A stretch of 64,000 nt of DNA from NCBI RefSeq assembly GCF_009765835.1, contig NZ_LMUS01000004.1, forward strand, positions 62,001 through 126,000. Reading direction: 5' to 3'. The DNA is from Granulicella sp. L56. GTDB taxonomy: Bacteria > Acidobacteriota > Terriglobia > Terriglobales > Acidobacteriaceae. The notes beneath the pieces were generated by a model that was not told the origin of the DNA, did not search any database, and saw only the letters and a program-made list of their open reading frames with translations. A program made the translations under genes and the position numbers. Positions 43,595 through 54,178 of the stretch are shown here, in pieces (the first letter of the stretch is position 1; each line of letters opens with the position of its first letter).

Positions 43595-44749
43595 TTAGGA
43601 CGAAGCGGTTTGGGTGGCGCGTGGGCGGGTGGAGAGGTGGGTGAGGATCAATCTGCGGGCTGGGTTCTCGACAAAACGGAAGGCGGCCAGCGAAAAGAGG
43701 ACCACGAAGACGTAGGAGAACCAGGGATCGAACGCCGCCAGGTGCAGGTGCTGCGACAGGTGGTACTTGCGCACGAGGATCAGCACATTGAAGTGCAGCA
43801 GGTAGAGGCAGTAGCTGCTCTCGCCGACGATCAGCAGCGGACGACAGGCAAAGACGGCAGCCACTGGGTTGACTCCGCTGAGGCCAAGCACAAGGGCAGC
43901 AAAGAGCGGGATGAGCAGGCCGCCATGCATCAGCAGGTACGGCAGGTGCTCAACAAAACCGTAGAAGACGACCAGGAGGGCTCCAACGCTGGTGGCGGCG
44001 ATGGCAAAGCGCTGGCGAGGCGTGATGTCGAGCACATGCTGGAGCTTGCCCAGCACAACGCCCACCAGAAAGGTGCAGATATAGGGTAGCGGCGTGTACT
44101 TGAGGAAGCGAATGAGGTAGGTGGAGCTGTAGCGCGTGACCGGGCCGTCGAGGTGGTCGGGGTTAAGCAACAGATAGAGGCTGTGCGGCACCATTCCGAT
44201 CGCCCAGATAGCGAGCAGAAGAGCGATAAGCCGACTTGCCGTCTTGGGCCAGGGGATGCGGATGAGCCAGGGAAAGGCGGCGTAGAGCATGACCTCGCAG
44301 GAGAGCGTCCAGGCGACGGTGTTCCAGAAGGTGGCGAGGTTGGGGCTCCAGCCCTGAAGCAGAAAGGGGGTGAGGACGATTCCCTTCCAAAATTCGGCAT
44401 GGCTGCGGACGGCCCACTCATCTTCGAGCATCTTGACAGAGACGATAAGGGCGAGCAGATAGATAGGGTAGAGGCGGGCAAAGCGGGCGACCCAGAAGTT
44501 GCGCTTGTTGAAGCTGGCGCCGCGGTCGGCGTAGTTGTACGTGAGGATATATCCGGAGATAAGAAAGAAGACGCCGACGAAGATGTAGCCGTTATCGACA
44601 AAGGGATAGAGCGGGCCGAGGTGCGAGGGCGTGAAATGGAAGAGGACGATGCTGAGCGCGAGCAGGGTACGGATGCCGGTGAGTGCCGGAAGAGGCGGCT
44701 TGCGGGTCGTCTTGAGCGGCGTGGCAACGGCAGTGGCGGCGGTTGGCAA
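43595..44749 (-). CDS. Acyltransferase family 3 (OafA/YrhL-like) membrane protein
   Basis: A 384-residue protein with about ten membrane helices that transfers acyl groups to surface sugars. Family marks: PALTGIRTLLALSIVLFHF at the first helix with its His, the FFLISGYILTYNY block, KRNFWVARFARLYPIYLL, and TLSCEVMLYAAFPWL. It is the first of four acyltransferases in the window. Target molecule unknown; it lies just downstream of pyrH on the same strand but with 128 bases between. Confidence 0.92.
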   Translation of the reverse strand: MPTAATAVATPLKTTRKPPLPALTGIRTLLALSIVLFHFTPSHLGPLYPFVDNGYIFVGVFFLISGYILTYNYADRGASFNKRNFWVARFARLYPIYLLALIVSVKMLEDEWAVRSHAEFWKGIVLTPFLLQGWSPNLATFWNTVAWTLSCEVMLYAAFPWLIRIPWPKTASRLIALLLAIWAIGMVPHSLYLLLNPDHLDGPVTRYSSTYLIRFLKYTPLPYICTFLVGVVLGKLQHVLDITPRQRFAIAATSVGALLVVFYGFVEHLPYLLMHGGLLIPLFAALVLGLSGVNPVAAVFACRPLLIVGESSYCLYLLHFNVLILVRKYHLSQHLHLAAFDPWFSYVFVVLFSLAAFRFVENPARRLILTHLSTRPRATQTASS

Positions 44750-44877
44750 AGGGCGGATTCCTGTTTCTAACTAATATTTAAGGTAGATGCTTGGATCGTG
44801 CTTTGGGCAGCGGTCAATACAACAGGAAAATGACGCAACTTCGGCTCCCGATACAGGGATGCTTTGCGAACGATGGC

Positions 44878-45582
44878 TTAGGCGGTGACGAGCGAACCGA
44901 GCTTTTCGCCGCCGACGACGCGGACGATGTTTCCCTGCTCCTTCATGCTGAACACCATCATGGGCATATTGTTGTCCTTGCAGAGAGAGACGGCGGTGGT
45001 GTCCATGACGCGGAGGTTGAGGCGGAGGATATCGTTATAGGTGATCTGGTCGAACTTGGTGGCGTCGGGGTTGGTCTTGGGGTCGGCAGTGTAGATGCCG
45101 TCGACGGAGGTCGCCTTGAGTAGGATGTCCGCTTTAATTTCCATTGCCCGGAGGCTGGCGGCGGTGTCGGTCGAGAAGTAAGGGTTGCCGGTGCCTGCGG
45201 CGAAGATGACGATGCGGCCCTTTTCGAGGTGGCGCATGGCGCGGCGGCGGATATAAGGCTCGGCGACCTGGTGCATCTCGATGGCAGACATGACGCGGCA
45301 GGTGAGGCCGCGCTTTTCGATGGCGTCCTGCAGCGCGATGGAGTTGATGACCGTCGAGAGCATGCCCATGTGGTCGGCGGCGACGCGGTCCATGTCGATG
45401 GCCTGCTGGGCTACGCCGCGGAAGAAGTTGCCTCCGCCGACGACGATGCCGATCTGGCAGCCGAGCGCGTGAGCGTCTGCGATCTCTTCGGCTATTTTGT
45501 GAATGAAAATTGCGTCGATGCCGAAGCCGCTGCCTGCGGCAAGGGCTTCTCCGGAGAGCTTGAGGAGGACTCGCTTGTACAT
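44878..45582 (-). CDS. pyrH: UMP kinase
   Basis: A 234-residue hexameric kinase of the amino-acid-kinase fold making UDP from UMP. Start [14 protein letters not shown], then [29 protein letters not shown] and [17 protein letters not shown] are all diagnostic. pyrH usually follows tsf directly; here a carbonic anhydrase and an oxidoreductase gene separate them. The ribosome site before the ATG is weak. Confidence 0.97.
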   Translation of the reverse strand: MYKRVLLKLSGEALAAGSGFGIDAIFIHKIAEEIADAHALGCQIGIVVGGGNFFRGVAQQAIDMDRVAADHMGMLSTVINSIALQDAIEKRGLTCRVMSAIEMHQVAEPYIRRRAMRHLEKGRIVIFAAGTGNPYFSTDTAASLRAMEIKADILLKATSVDGIYTADPKTNPDATKFDQITYNDILRLNLRVMDTTAVSLCKDNNMPMMVFSMKEQGNIVRVVGGEKLGSLVTA

Positions 45583-45635
45583 ATCAGGCTTAAGTATCGC
45601 ATGGCAGCGGCTTGGGGTTTTGGGTCGGCTTGTGA

Positions 45636-46277
45636 TCAGTAGCCGATGGTGAAACGCTGGCGTTCGTGTTGCGGCTTTTCGAGCTCATCGACGAGGGCGA
45701 TAGCGTAGTCCTCCATCGAGATTTTGCTGTTACCCTCGGCGTCAGTAATGAGCTGGTCTTTGCCTAGACGAAACTTGCCTGTGCGCTCGCCGGGAGCAAA
45801 GAAGGCGGCCGGGCTGAAGCTGGTCCAGTTGATGTCGGACTTTTTGATGAGGGCGAGCGCGTCGATGTGGGACTTGGCGATGGGCTGCCACTCGGCGGGG
45901 AGATGGCCGCTGTCGAGCAGGGTGACGCCGGGAGCGACTTCGAGGCTGGCTGCTCCACCAACGTAGAGGAATCGCGGGGCTTTGCCGGAGGTGCCGACTT
46001 GCTTGACGGCATCGATGAAATTTTGAGTGACGGGGAGGATCTGGTCGGTGTTGTCGGCGGGTGGAGCGTAGGCGCTGACGACGGTATCGGCTCCCTTGAT
46101 GTTGGCGGCGATGGCGGCGGCGGAGTTTACGTCTCCCTGCTTGATGGTGAGGTTGGGCTGAGGCGCGATCTTTGCGGGGTCTCGGGTAATCGCGGTGACT
46201 TGGTGGCCGCGGCTAAGGAGTTCGGTGAGGATGCGGTTGCCAGCGTGTCCGGTGGCTCCGTAGAGGACGATTTGCAT
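45636..46277 (-). CDS. NAD(P)-binding Rossmann-fold oxidoreductase (NmrA/YwnB-like)
   Basis: A 213-residue atypical short-chain dehydrogenase. The nucleotide-binding motif GATGHAG opens the protein ([16 protein letters not shown]), followed by [21 protein letters not shown], and the end [21 protein letters not shown] lies 8 bases before the 46277 ATG, so I discard the 7 extra codons of the longer frame. Substrate unknown; relatives act as flavin or NADPH sensors. It lies upstream of pyrH in the same direction. Confidence 0.9.
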   Translation of the reverse strand: MQIVLYGATGHAGNRILTELLSRGHQVTAITRDPAKIAPQPNLTIKQGDVNSAAAIAANIKGADTVVSAYAPPADNTDQILPVTQNFIDAVKQVGTSGKAPRFLYVGGAASLEVAPGVTLLDSGHLPAEWQPIAKSHIDALALIKKSDINWTSFSPAAFFAPGERTGKFRLGKDQLITDAEGNSKISMEDYAIALVDELEKPQHERQRFTIGY

Positions 46278-46455
46278 GTGATTTCTCCCGTTAGTCATGA
46301 GATGTTGGGATGGACGGAAACGACTTGTGCATCCACGTCATTCGCATCCCCTACCCTACGAAAAAGAAAATGTTGGACGCGAGTTTAAAAGCCCGGGTTT
46401 ATTCACAGGCTTGATTTTGGTTTTGAGGCGGCTCGCTGCTTATGTGGGCAACAGT

Positions 46456-47037
46456 TCAATGGGCGCGGCCAGCTTCGGTTGCGGCTGGCACCTCGATGAG
46501 CTTGCCGGAGTGCACGTCGTAGATATAGCCATAGATTGGAATGGACTTCGGCACGAGAGGGCTGGCGCGGATGTGGGTTACGTCGGCCAGAACGGACTGG
46601 GCCTGATCTTTGATGGTCAGCCATTCGACGAACTCAGCGGCGGTAGAGCCGGGGCCTTTGCCGATGTCTTTGAAGCCTTCGGCGGTGAGCGCCGCGGTTT
46701 CAAGGCTGTTGGCGAGAAGGCCACGGATGACCTCGTTGGTGAAGAAGAGCATGCCGCAGTCGGTGTGGTGGATGACGAAGAACTCTTTGGTGCCGAGAAG
46801 CTTGTAGCTGATGACGAGGGAACGGATGGCGTCGTCGCTGGCGCGGCCGCCAGCGTTGCGGATAACGTGCGCGTCGCCTTCGGCGAGTCCGGCGTATTTG
46901 GCGGGGTCGAGGCGCGCATCCATGCAGGTGAGAATGGCGAAGCCGCGGGCTGGTGGGAGCGCGAGCTTGGCTTTGTCGCCGAACTGGCTGGCGTAGGCTT
47001 CGTTGGCGGAGATAACTTCGGTGAGGACCTTGCTCAT
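46456..47037 (-). CDS. Beta-class carbonic anhydrase, copy 2
   Basis: A 193-residue zinc enzyme of a different branch from the gene at 32307. Active-site residues Cys38, Asp40 and Arg42 in CMDARLDP, His91 and Cys94 in [15 protein letters not shown] 7 bases before the ATG at 47037 sets the start; the frame is open further to 47205 but without support. It lies between tsf and the oxidoreductase gene, on the strand of the translation block. Confidence 0.92.
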   Translation of the reverse strand: MSKVLTEVISANEAYASQFGDKAKLALPPARGFAILTCMDARLDPAKYAGLAEGDAHVIRNAGGRASDDAIRSLVISYKLLGTKEFFVIHHTDCGMLFFTNEVIRGLLANSLETAALTAEGFKDIGKGPGSTAAEFVEWLTIKDQAQSVLADVTHIRASPLVPKSIPIYGYIYDVHSGKLIEVPAATEAGRAH

Positions 47038-47472
47038 GTTGGTGCTCCTTGGGGGCTTGGTGGATGACATGAGATTCCGTCTTGTGGATATCGAGACAGA
47101 ACCAGCGTGCTCGTACGCGGATGGCTGGCTAATGGAGATTTCAAAAAGAGATACTGCGCGGAGCCCAGAAAAGGCGTCGTCAGCTAGAAGCTGGACGGAC
47201 AACAATAACGGGCTGCTACGGCAGGATGCATGGTTGGAGAGTAGTGGAGGGTGGATAGGACGTCAAGAGGGCAGGTTCCGGGGTAGTGGGTAAGTTTGAA
47301 CAAAACGTACCTCAGCGACTAAAGCCTCTCACTATTTTCGAGTTCTTATGTCACGGCTTCAGCCGTGCCCTTAGCAAAACCATTCAAACTGGCACATTCG
47401 ACGTTTTTGTAAGTTTTGCGATGAACGAAAGCCCGGACTAGTGTCCGGGCTTTCGTAAAAGTTTTGTGCGGG
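47038..47472. repeat. Gap between tsf and carbonic anhydrase with repeat copy and terminator
   Basis: No gene seen. Positions 47306-47380 hold one copy of the dispersed element: ACGTACCTCAGCGACTAAAG, then about 25 variable bases, then CACGGCTTCAGCCGTGCCCT and AGCAAAAC. A separate terminator follows at 47426-47455. Confidence 0.65.
47426..47455 (-). terminator. Intrinsic terminator after tsf
   Basis: A perfect 13-base stem (47426-47438 with 47443-47455) and a TAGT loop, 18 bases past the tsf stop. The minus-strand tail is TTCATCGC, a weak T-run, but the stem is strong. Confidence 0.75.
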
Positions 47473-48141
47473 TTAGGCCGAGGCTTCTTCGGCGGCTGCG
47501 ACCTGAGCGGTGGTGGCTACCGTCCAGTTGGGATCGCCTACCTTGAAGCGGGCGAAGCGGCGGACGCTGATGTTTTCGCCGAGCTTGGCGACCTTGCTGG
47601 CGATAAGCTGTGCGATGGTCTGGGTCTGCTCCTTGATGAAGGGCTGGTCGAGCAGGCAGACTTCCTCGTAGAACTTGCTCATCTTGCCTTCGAGCATCTT
47701 CTCGACGATGTTCGCGGGCTTGCCGCTGGCAGCGGCCTGGGCGCGGTAGACGTCCTTCTCGCGGGCGATGTCTTCTTCGGTGACATCTTCGCGGCGGACA
47801 TAGCGCGGATCGGTGGCGGCGATGTGCATGGCTACGTCGCGGAGCAGCTCCTGGAAATCATTAGTGCGAGCGACGAAGTCGGACTCGCAGTTGAGCTCAA
47901 CCAGGACGCCGATCTTGCCGCCAGCGTGGATGTAGGTTCCGACCGCGCCTTCGTTGGTGGAGCGGCTGGCCTTCTTGGCAGCCGAAGCCATGCCGCGCTT
48001 GCGCAGGACGACGAAGGCGGCCTCAATTTCACCGCGGGCTTCTTGCAGCGCTTTCAGGCAGTCGCCCATGGGGGCGCCGGACTTTTCGCGGAGTTCTTTG
48101 ACGAGTTTTGCGTCGATCTTTACTGGGGTTTCCGTGGACAT
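47473..48141 (-). CDS. tsf: Elongation factor Ts
   Basis: A 222-residue guanine-exchange factor for EF-Tu. N-terminal UBA-like LVKELREKSGAPMGDCLKAL, then the signature RGMASAAKKASRSTNEGAVG and ELNCESDFVARTNDFQELLRDVAMHIAA. The C-terminal DQPFIKEQTQTI is also typical. The ATG at 48141 gives the canonical N-terminus; the frame is open to 48414 without support. Shorter than E. coli Ts (283) but normal for many phyla. It follows rpsB with two hairpins between. Confidence 0.97.
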   Translation of the reverse strand: MSTETPVKIDAKLVKELREKSGAPMGDCLKALQEARGEIEAAFVVLRKRGMASAAKKASRSTNEGAVGTYIHAGGKIGVLVELNCESDFVARTNDFQELLRDVAMHIAATDPRYVRREDVTEEDIAREKDVYRAQAAASGKPANIVEKMLEGKMSKFYEEVCLLDQPFIKEQTQTIAQLIASKVAKLGENISVRRFARFKVGDPNWTVATTAQVAAAEEASA

Positions 48142-48170
48142 TCGAGTTTCCTTAGGTACGGTTTCTGCGA

Positions 48171-48199
48171 AAAGGGGCGCAGGCTTCGGCCCGCGCCCC
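48171..48199 (-). terminator. Hairpin with T-tail between rpsB and tsf (second)
   Basis: GGGGCGCAGGC (48174-48184) pairs with GCCCGCGCCCC (48189-48199) over a TTCG loop. On the minus strand it is followed by TTTT. It lies 30 bases before the tsf start, so it can attenuate tsf. Confidence 0.7.
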
Positions 48200-48214
48200 C
48201 AATCAAGGTAATAA

Positions 48215-48253
48215 AACGCTGTTACGGGCTGGATAATGCGCGCCCGTAACGCA
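48215..48253 (-). terminator. Hairpin with T-tail between rpsB and tsf (first)
   Basis: GTTACGGGC (48221-48229) pairs with GCCCGTAAC (48242-48250); on the minus strand it is followed by AGCGTTTTATT. It lies just past the rpsB stop and would end or reduce transcription before tsf. Confidence 0.65.
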
Positions 48254-48259
48254 GGGGTT

Positions 48260-49180
<921 letters not shown>

Positions 49181-49488
49181 AGAGGCTCCTTGGTTAAGAC
49201 AGCCGGACCGAAATGCTCCGATGCCTGGATTGATCCCGCTTTTATGAGAAAGCGCGGGAGATTTGACTCCTTGCCTTCCGGTGAGCTGGAAGGGTGGTGC
49301 TGACGGCGATACATTTTCGCCGGATGCTTCTTGATCCGGGCCGGTAGAGCAGCGAGGCCGAATCGAAAACTGTACCTCGGCGGCTAAAGCCGCACCGCCG
49401 AGGTGAGAAGTAGCGGCATGGCTGAAGCCGTGCCCTTAACACTGCGAGAACAAAAGCAACTGCAAAAGACTTTGCTGAAAGGCTCTTT
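49181..49488. repeat. Gap between rpsI and rpsB with a dispersed repeat copy
   Basis: No gene seen. Positions 49371-49450 hold a repeat copy: GTACCTCGGCGGCTAAAGCC, a CGGCGG...CCGCCG pairing, about 20 variable bases, then TGGCTGAAGCCGTGCCCTTA. An imperfect hairpin (49235-49258) would lie in the rpsB leader. Confidence 0.6.
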
Positions 49489-49884
49489 TTATCGCTTCGA
49501 GAACTGGAAGCGAGCGCGAGCGCCCTTCTGGCCATACTTCTTACGCTCTTTACCACGCGAGTCACGGGTAACGAGGCCTTCTGCCTTGAGCGCCTTGCGC
49601 AGCTCAGGATTGAAGACCATGAGAGCGCGGGCGATGCCGAGCTTGACGGCATCGGCCTGTCCCATGACGCCGCCACCCTTAACGGTGGTGATAACGTCGA
49701 AGGTCTCGCCGATGTCGGCGATGCCGAGCGAGCGGCGGGCTGCGGCGCGCTGCTGGGCGGTGACGAAGTAGACGTCAACGTCCTTCTTGTTGACGGTGAA
49801 GTTGCCGCTGCCGGGACGCAGGAAGACGCGCGCAATCGAAGACTTGCGACGGCCGGTTCCGTAGTATTGGATCAGATCTGCCAT
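49489..49884 (-). CDS. rpsI: 30S ribosomal protein S9
   Basis: A 131-residue S9 starting [25 protein letters not shown] and ending in the basic tail [18 protein letters not shown] whose last residues reach the P-site tRNA. AAGGAG 4 bases before the 49884 ATG supports this start; the longer frame to 49944 is not supported. It follows rplM as in most bacteria, but with a 123-base gap containing a repeat. Confidence 0.97.
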   Translation of the reverse strand: MADLIQYYGTGRRKSSIARVFLRPGSGNFTVNKKDVDVYFVTAQQRAAARRSLGIADIGETFDVITTVKGGGVMGQADAVKLGIARALMVFNPELRKALKAEGLVTRDSRGKERKKYGQKGARARFQFSKR

Positions 49885-50007
49885 GGTGCTCCTTGAACTT
49901 GCCTCAGGGGCTAAAGCCCCGAAATCTCTTGCTCTGTGCAGCACGGTTGAAGCCGTGCCTTTAACAAAACGCTTGTTCAGCGGACAAATGCCCGCCGCGC
50001 ATAAAAA
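49885..50007. repeat. Dispersed repeat between rplM and rpsI
   Basis: Positions 49899-49970 hold another copy: GCCTCAGGGGCTAAAGCCCC, about 25 variable bases, then CACGGTTGAAGCCGTGCCTT and TAACAAAAC. Both ends can form small hairpins. rplM and rpsI are normally close together, so an insertion here is notable. Confidence 0.65.
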
Positions 50008-50460
50008 CTAGGCCTTAGGAGCGTTGGAGGCGTGAAAATCCATCGCTACGGGCTGCTGGGCGAGATGCGGATGCTGGCTGCCCTTGTAAACCTTGAGCTT
50101 GGTGGCCATCTGACGGCCCATCTTGGACTTGGGAAGCATGCCCTTGATCGACTGCTCGACGATTGCTTCAGGACGGCGGGCGAGCAGCTTGACGAAGGAC
50201 TCTTCACGCAGACCGCCGGGGAAGCCGGTGTAACGGCGATAGAGCTTGGTGTTGGACTTGAGGCCCGTGAGGACGATCTTTTCGGCATTGATGACGATGA
50301 CGTGATCGCCCATATCGATATAAGGGGTGTAGAGCGGATTGAGCTTGCCTGCGAGAACGCTTGCGGCCTGCGTGGAAAGACGACCGAGGGTCTTGCCGGT
50401 GGCGTCGATGACAAACCACTTGCGCTTAATATCTTTGCCGCTGGGGATAGTGGTGGACAT
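50008..50460 (-). CDS. rplM: 50S ribosomal protein L13
   Basis: A 150-residue L13 with [52 protein letters not shown], and the [11 protein letters not shown] signature, ending in [13 protein letters not shown]. Length is normal. First gene of the rplM-rpsI-rpsB-tsf block on the minus strand. Confidence 0.97.
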   Translation of the reverse strand: MSTTIPSGKDIKRKWFVIDATGKTLGRLSTQAASVLAGKLNPLYTPYIDMGDHVIVINAEKIVLTGLKSNTKLYRRYTGFPGGLREESFVKLLARRPEAIVEQSIKGMLPKSKMGRQMATKLKVYKGSQHPHLAQQPVAMDFHASNAPKA

Positions 50461-50826
50461 TGCTATGTTTACTCCCTGGTTCTGCCGTCTTCAGTGTTCG
50501 GCGTGGTGCATGAAGAAAGGTGGATCGAATGTGTTTCTCACAAAAAATAGAACGAGTTACAGCACGAAAGACCTGACGACGAGAGAGTACCCTCGAACGT
50601 AAAAGAGGCCATTCCGCATAGGGCAACGCACAAAGCCTTGAAAAATCAGCCTGGGAAGTGGGTGCTTCGGGAGCGGCCGTGCAACGTTGGCTACCCCAAG
50701 TGAGTCCACCACGATATCTCTTTCGCCCGCCTTACCTATGGAGATAGACCTACATAGACGCACGGACGCGAGACTGCGCGAGATTCAAGATTAGCCTAAA
50801 GGCCGGGGATTCGTCAATGAAAATGC
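50461..50826. other. Gene-free region upstream of rplM
   Basis: These 366 bases should hold the rplM promoter, but I could not pick one hexamer pair with confidence. No repeat copy, tRNA or ORF with recognisable content is visible. Confidence 0.4.
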
Positions 50827-52740
50827 TCAATTCGCCGCCGACTGAGCGGCTGGGATGGCCAGGTCGAGGACGTAAAGGGAGCCGTCGTCGTAGAGGTGAC
50901 GGCGGGTACGGGACAGTTCGCTGTATTGGCGGTGGCTGTCGAGCATCATCTCGTCCTCGCTTCGGATCCACTGGGTAACGCTCCTGTCGTTCATGACGGA
51001 GATGAGGTGGCTTTGTTCGGACTCATCGTCGCTATAGGAGTGGGCCAGATAGCGAATGTGGTGGGCGAGGAGATAGCTGGCCAGAGCCTCTCCGTCGGAG
51101 CGACCGGGCCAGCCGGGCGGAAGGCTGGCAGCGCCGGGAAAGTCAGCGATATCAATGTGATGGGTGCGGTAGTCCAAAAGAAAGGTGTCGTCCACGGTGG
51201 CTATGACGCCGGAGTCGGTGGGGATGGCGCGCTCCATGGCGGCGTACTGGAGACGAACCGAGGGAGACACAATCGAGTAGCCGGAGAAGCTGGTGCGAAG
51301 GTTTTGCGCGGTCCTGCTGTACTCGTGCGTCCAGGAGTTGAGTCCTATATAGAGGGCGGTGGCGACGGCAAGCACGGCGGAACAGCCCTGGATAAGGCGC
51401 CATCTGCTCACGAGAGGAAGATGGTTCACGCGGCGGCTGAAGACTACATAGAGAAGAAGGACCGACGGGACGATCGCGGGATAGTTGTAACGGCGAACAG
51501 AGTCTCCCCCGGTGGCGATGCCGACGAGTACCGAAGCGATCAGCGTGGCGGCGGTGAGGGCGGCGATAGCGCGGGTCTGCTCGTCATCCTCGCCCCAGAA
51601 CCATTCAAGAAGAAGAATGACCAGAAGGGGAAGGTTGAACGGCAGGACTTTGTGAAGGATGATCTTCGCGTTGAAGCCGGATGGCGGCGGGTAGAGTCCA
51701 TAGCTGCTGTAGTGGAAGCCCTTGCCGAGCAATGGATAAAAATATGTTCCGGAGGTGGCGTGCTGGGCGACCATCCAGGGAGCGAGGACGAGCAGGCAGC
51801 CCGCAGCTCCGATGACGACCATGCGAAGGCCTGCGGCGGTGCCTCGTCGACTGAAGACAAGGACGGCGATGCAGAGGACGAACAGCACACCGTGAGGAAG
51901 ATAGGTGGATTTGGTCGAGGCGATGGCAGCGGTCGTCATGCCGAGCAGCAATGCCTGCAGGTTTCTGTACTCGGCTAGCAGGCTTCGATGAGAGGCCAGG
52001 TAGACCAGGCCGAAGAAGAGGGCACTGGGGAGAAGAACGAAGGTCAGGTTGAACTGGAGCTGCGGCGTGATGAGCACGAAGACGGCAAGGGCTGCCCGCT
52101 GGAGCAGCGTCAGGTCAAACTCGTCTGCGAGACCGAAGGCTACGACCGCGAGGAGAAGCAGGCCAAGGGCGCGGTCGGCCATCTGAACGTCTTCGAGGGG
52201 GAGCTTGGTGAGCACGAGAGTTTGCAGAAAGTAGTTGCCGCCGACGCTTGCCATGATGCGGCGCTCGCTGAATGGGTCCGGAGCGTACTCGTGCAGTTGG
52301 AGCATCTTTTTTGGCGCGGCCAGATAGAAGTTGTAGTCGTCCTCCTGCTGGTAATGCGCAGTGTGGACGGTGGCTGCGACACGCACAACGAAGACAAGGG
52401 CAAAGAACAGAAGCAGCAGCTTGACCTGAATGTTCCCACTCGAAGGCGCGGGAGTTTCAAGCTCCGCCGGCTGCTTGTCGATGAGGCGAAGCAGAAGGAG
52501 TGCAAAGACTCCGATGATGCTGAATCCGAAGAGCACCGGAACGGTAATGGCATGCAGAAGGTTGAGGACTCCGCCGATCAGAATGGTGGCGCTGAATCCC
52601 GAGACTGCTGCGAGCGCGAATGCAGGGCGGCCCACACCGAAGAGTCGCAGGAGGAGAGCACCATAACCGGAGATGGCCGCGAAGAGCCCGGCGCACCAAA
52701 GAATCGCTACAGCAAACTGAAGCAGGATTGTGGCATTCAT
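50827..52740 (-). CDS. Multi-membrane protein, probable GT-C glycosyltransferase-like
   Basis: A 637-residue protein with about a dozen membrane helices in the first 430 residues and a soluble C-terminal domain (about 440-637). A luminal-type loop after the fourth helix (HTAHYQQEDDYNFYLAAPKKMLQLHEYAPDPFSERR) has the acidic-rich form of GT-C first loops, but no clear DD or ExD motif is seen. GT-C enzymes add sugars from lipid-linked donors outside the membrane. It opens a stretch of surface-polysaccharide genes, which supports that role. It could instead be a polymerase-like protein of unknown family. Confidence 0.6.
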   Translation of the reverse strand: MNATILLQFAVAILWCAGLFAAISGYGALLLRLFGVGRPAFALAAVSGFSATILIGGVLNLLHAITVPVLFGFSIIGVFALLLLRLIDKQPAELETPAPSSGNIQVKLLLLFFALVFVVRVAATVHTAHYQQEDDYNFYLAAPKKMLQLHEYAPDPFSERRIMASVGGNYFLQTLVLTKLPLEDVQMADRALGLLLLAVVAFGLADEFDLTLLQRAALAVFVLITPQLQFNLTFVLLPSALFFGLVYLASHRSLLAEYRNLQALLLGMTTAAIASTKSTYLPHGVLFVLCIAVLVFSRRGTAAGLRMVVIGAAGCLLVLAPWMVAQHATSGTYFYPLLGKGFHYSSYGLYPPPSGFNAKIILHKVLPFNLPLLVILLLEWFWGEDDEQTRAIAALTAATLIASVLVGIATGGDSVRRYNYPAIVPSVLLLYVVFSRRVNHLPLVSRWRLIQGCSAVLAVATALYIGLNSWTHEYSRTAQNLRTSFSGYSIVSPSVRLQYAAMERAIPTDSGVIATVDDTFLLDYRTHHIDIADFPGAASLPPGWPGRSDGEALASYLLAHHIRYLAHSYSDDESEQSHLISVMNDRSVTQWIRSEDEMMLDSHRQYSELSRTRRHLYDDGSLYVLDLAIPAAQSAAN

Positions 52741-53025
52741 TCGATGGGCACCTGTCTGTTTGTCGAGGAGCGAAATGAGAGGAAGTACGCCTTGCGGCAG
52801 GAAAACAAAGGCGACGAGATTTTAAGGCTACTGAGTCCCTCAAGCTGCGTCAAGGATTGGAGACGAATGTTACAAAATGCGATTTCAGAACGATGGCTCA
52901 CGCTTCATGATGGATTTCGTCGTCCAATCTTTTGAGCGATGGTTTGTCGTTCCCATAGAGCGGCTACACTTAAGGCAGCTATCGCGAATGCACTAAGATA
53001 TAAAAATCCCCTCGCAAAAGGACTC
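52741..53025. other. Divergent intergenic region, no feature seen
   Basis: A gap between divergent membrane-protein genes. The frame of the downstream acyltransferase is open from 52939, but the ATG at 53026 has the better ribosome site. I see no repeat or strong promoter. Confidence 0.4.
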
Positions 53026-54138
53026 ATGCCGGAACGCAAACCCAGCAGATTCTATCGGCCAGAACTGGATGCGTTGCGGTTCTTCGCTTTTCTGTGCGTC
53101 TTTCAGCACCATGTGCCCTTCACACTGGGCCTCGATCGAATTTTCCCCGCGCGTATTCAAGAGTTGAAGGAGGCCGGCGCTTATGGGGTTTGCCTCTTCT
53201 TTCTGCTGAGCGCCTATTTGATTACGGAGCTGCTGTGCAAAGAACGCGATGAGACGAACAGCGTTCACCTGAAGGCGTTTTACATACGGCGCGTGCTGCG
53301 CATCTGGCCGCTCTATTTTGTATTTCTAGGCTTTGGCGTAGTCTTTGGCATCGTCATGCCACACTTCAGAGTGGAACACTACCGTGTCCTCGCGTTTCTT
53401 CTGCTGGCCGGCAACTGGTACACAAGTTATTTTGGCTTTACCCTGAATCCCATCTCGCCTTTATGGAGCATCTCGGTCGAGGAGCAGTTCTATCTGCTGA
53501 TTCCGACGATCATGAAGCATGGCGGCAGGCGTGCAATCTGGGCGGTCTCCGCTCTCTTTTTCATCGTGTCGTATGGTGTGCTGGCGTGGCTGGGACAACA
53601 TGACGCCAGCGTGAACATCAGGGTGTGGACGAACAGCCTGGTGCAGTTCCAGTTTTTTGCTGCCGGGTGCATGTTAGCGATCGGGCTGCGTGCGCGAGTT
53701 CCAAAGCTGAGAGTGTATTGGCGCATAGCTTGCGTGGGGGGCGGTGTGGCCCTTTGGATGGCTTCTACCCATGTGACCCGCCATATCGATGTTCATCCCG
53801 GCGCCGCGAGGCTGTGCGTGATGTATGGCATGATCCTCGCCGGCACGGTGCTCATCTTCCTGGGATTCCTGGGATTGAAGGCTTCGCTGATACCAAAGGG
53901 CCTGCGCTATCTTGGGCAGATATCGTATGGCCTGTACGTCTTCCATGAATTTATCGGCGACTCGATCTCTTCAGCGGCGAAGCACTGGCCGCATTCAGGC
54001 CTAAGAGGCTCGCCCTTCAGCGGCGCCCTCGATCTCGCGCTTACGATCGGCGTGGCTGCACTCTCCTATCAATTTTTGGAGAGGCCCTTCCTGCGGCTGA
54101 AGGAACGCTATACGTTCATCAAGTCGAGGCCTGCGTGA
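53026..54138 (+). CDS. Acyltransferase family 3 membrane protein
   Basis: A 370-residue OafA-like acyltransferase. MPERKPSRFYRPELDALRFFAFLCVFQHH gives the first-helix RPELDALR...H motif; later blocks are FFLLSAYLITELL, FYIRRVLRIWPLYFVF, and PLWSISVEEQFYLLIPTIM, the usual signature, ending with SYQFLERPFLRLKERY. AAAGGA lies 4 bases before the ATG. It is the only plus-strand gene of the polysaccharide region and is tail-to-tail with the ABC permease. Confidence 0.92.
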   Translation: MPERKPSRFYRPELDALRFFAFLCVFQHHVPFTLGLDRIFPARIQELKEAGAYGVCLFFLLSAYLITELLCKERDETNSVHLKAFYIRRVLRIWPLYFVFLGFGVVFGIVMPHFRVEHYRVLAFLLLAGNWYTSYFGFTLNPISPLWSISVEEQFYLLIPTIMKHGGRRAIWAVSALFFIVSYGVLAWLGQHDASVNIRVWTNSLVQFQFFAAGCMLAIGLRARVPKLRVYWRIACVGGGVALWMASTHVTRHIDVHPGAARLCVMYGMILAGTVLIFLGFLGLKASLIPKGLRYLGQISYGLYVFHEFIGDSISSAAKHWPHSGLRGSPFSGALDLALTIGVAALSYQFLERPFLRLKERYTFIKSRPA

Positions 54139-54178
54139 GCCGCCTGCTTGCTGATCGCATCTGCGAATCGCTCAATTT

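Noticed and set aside
50461-50826. tRNA or small RNA in the gap before rplM
   Set aside because: No cloverleaf, no TTCGA-type T-loop and no terminator-like end could be fitted.
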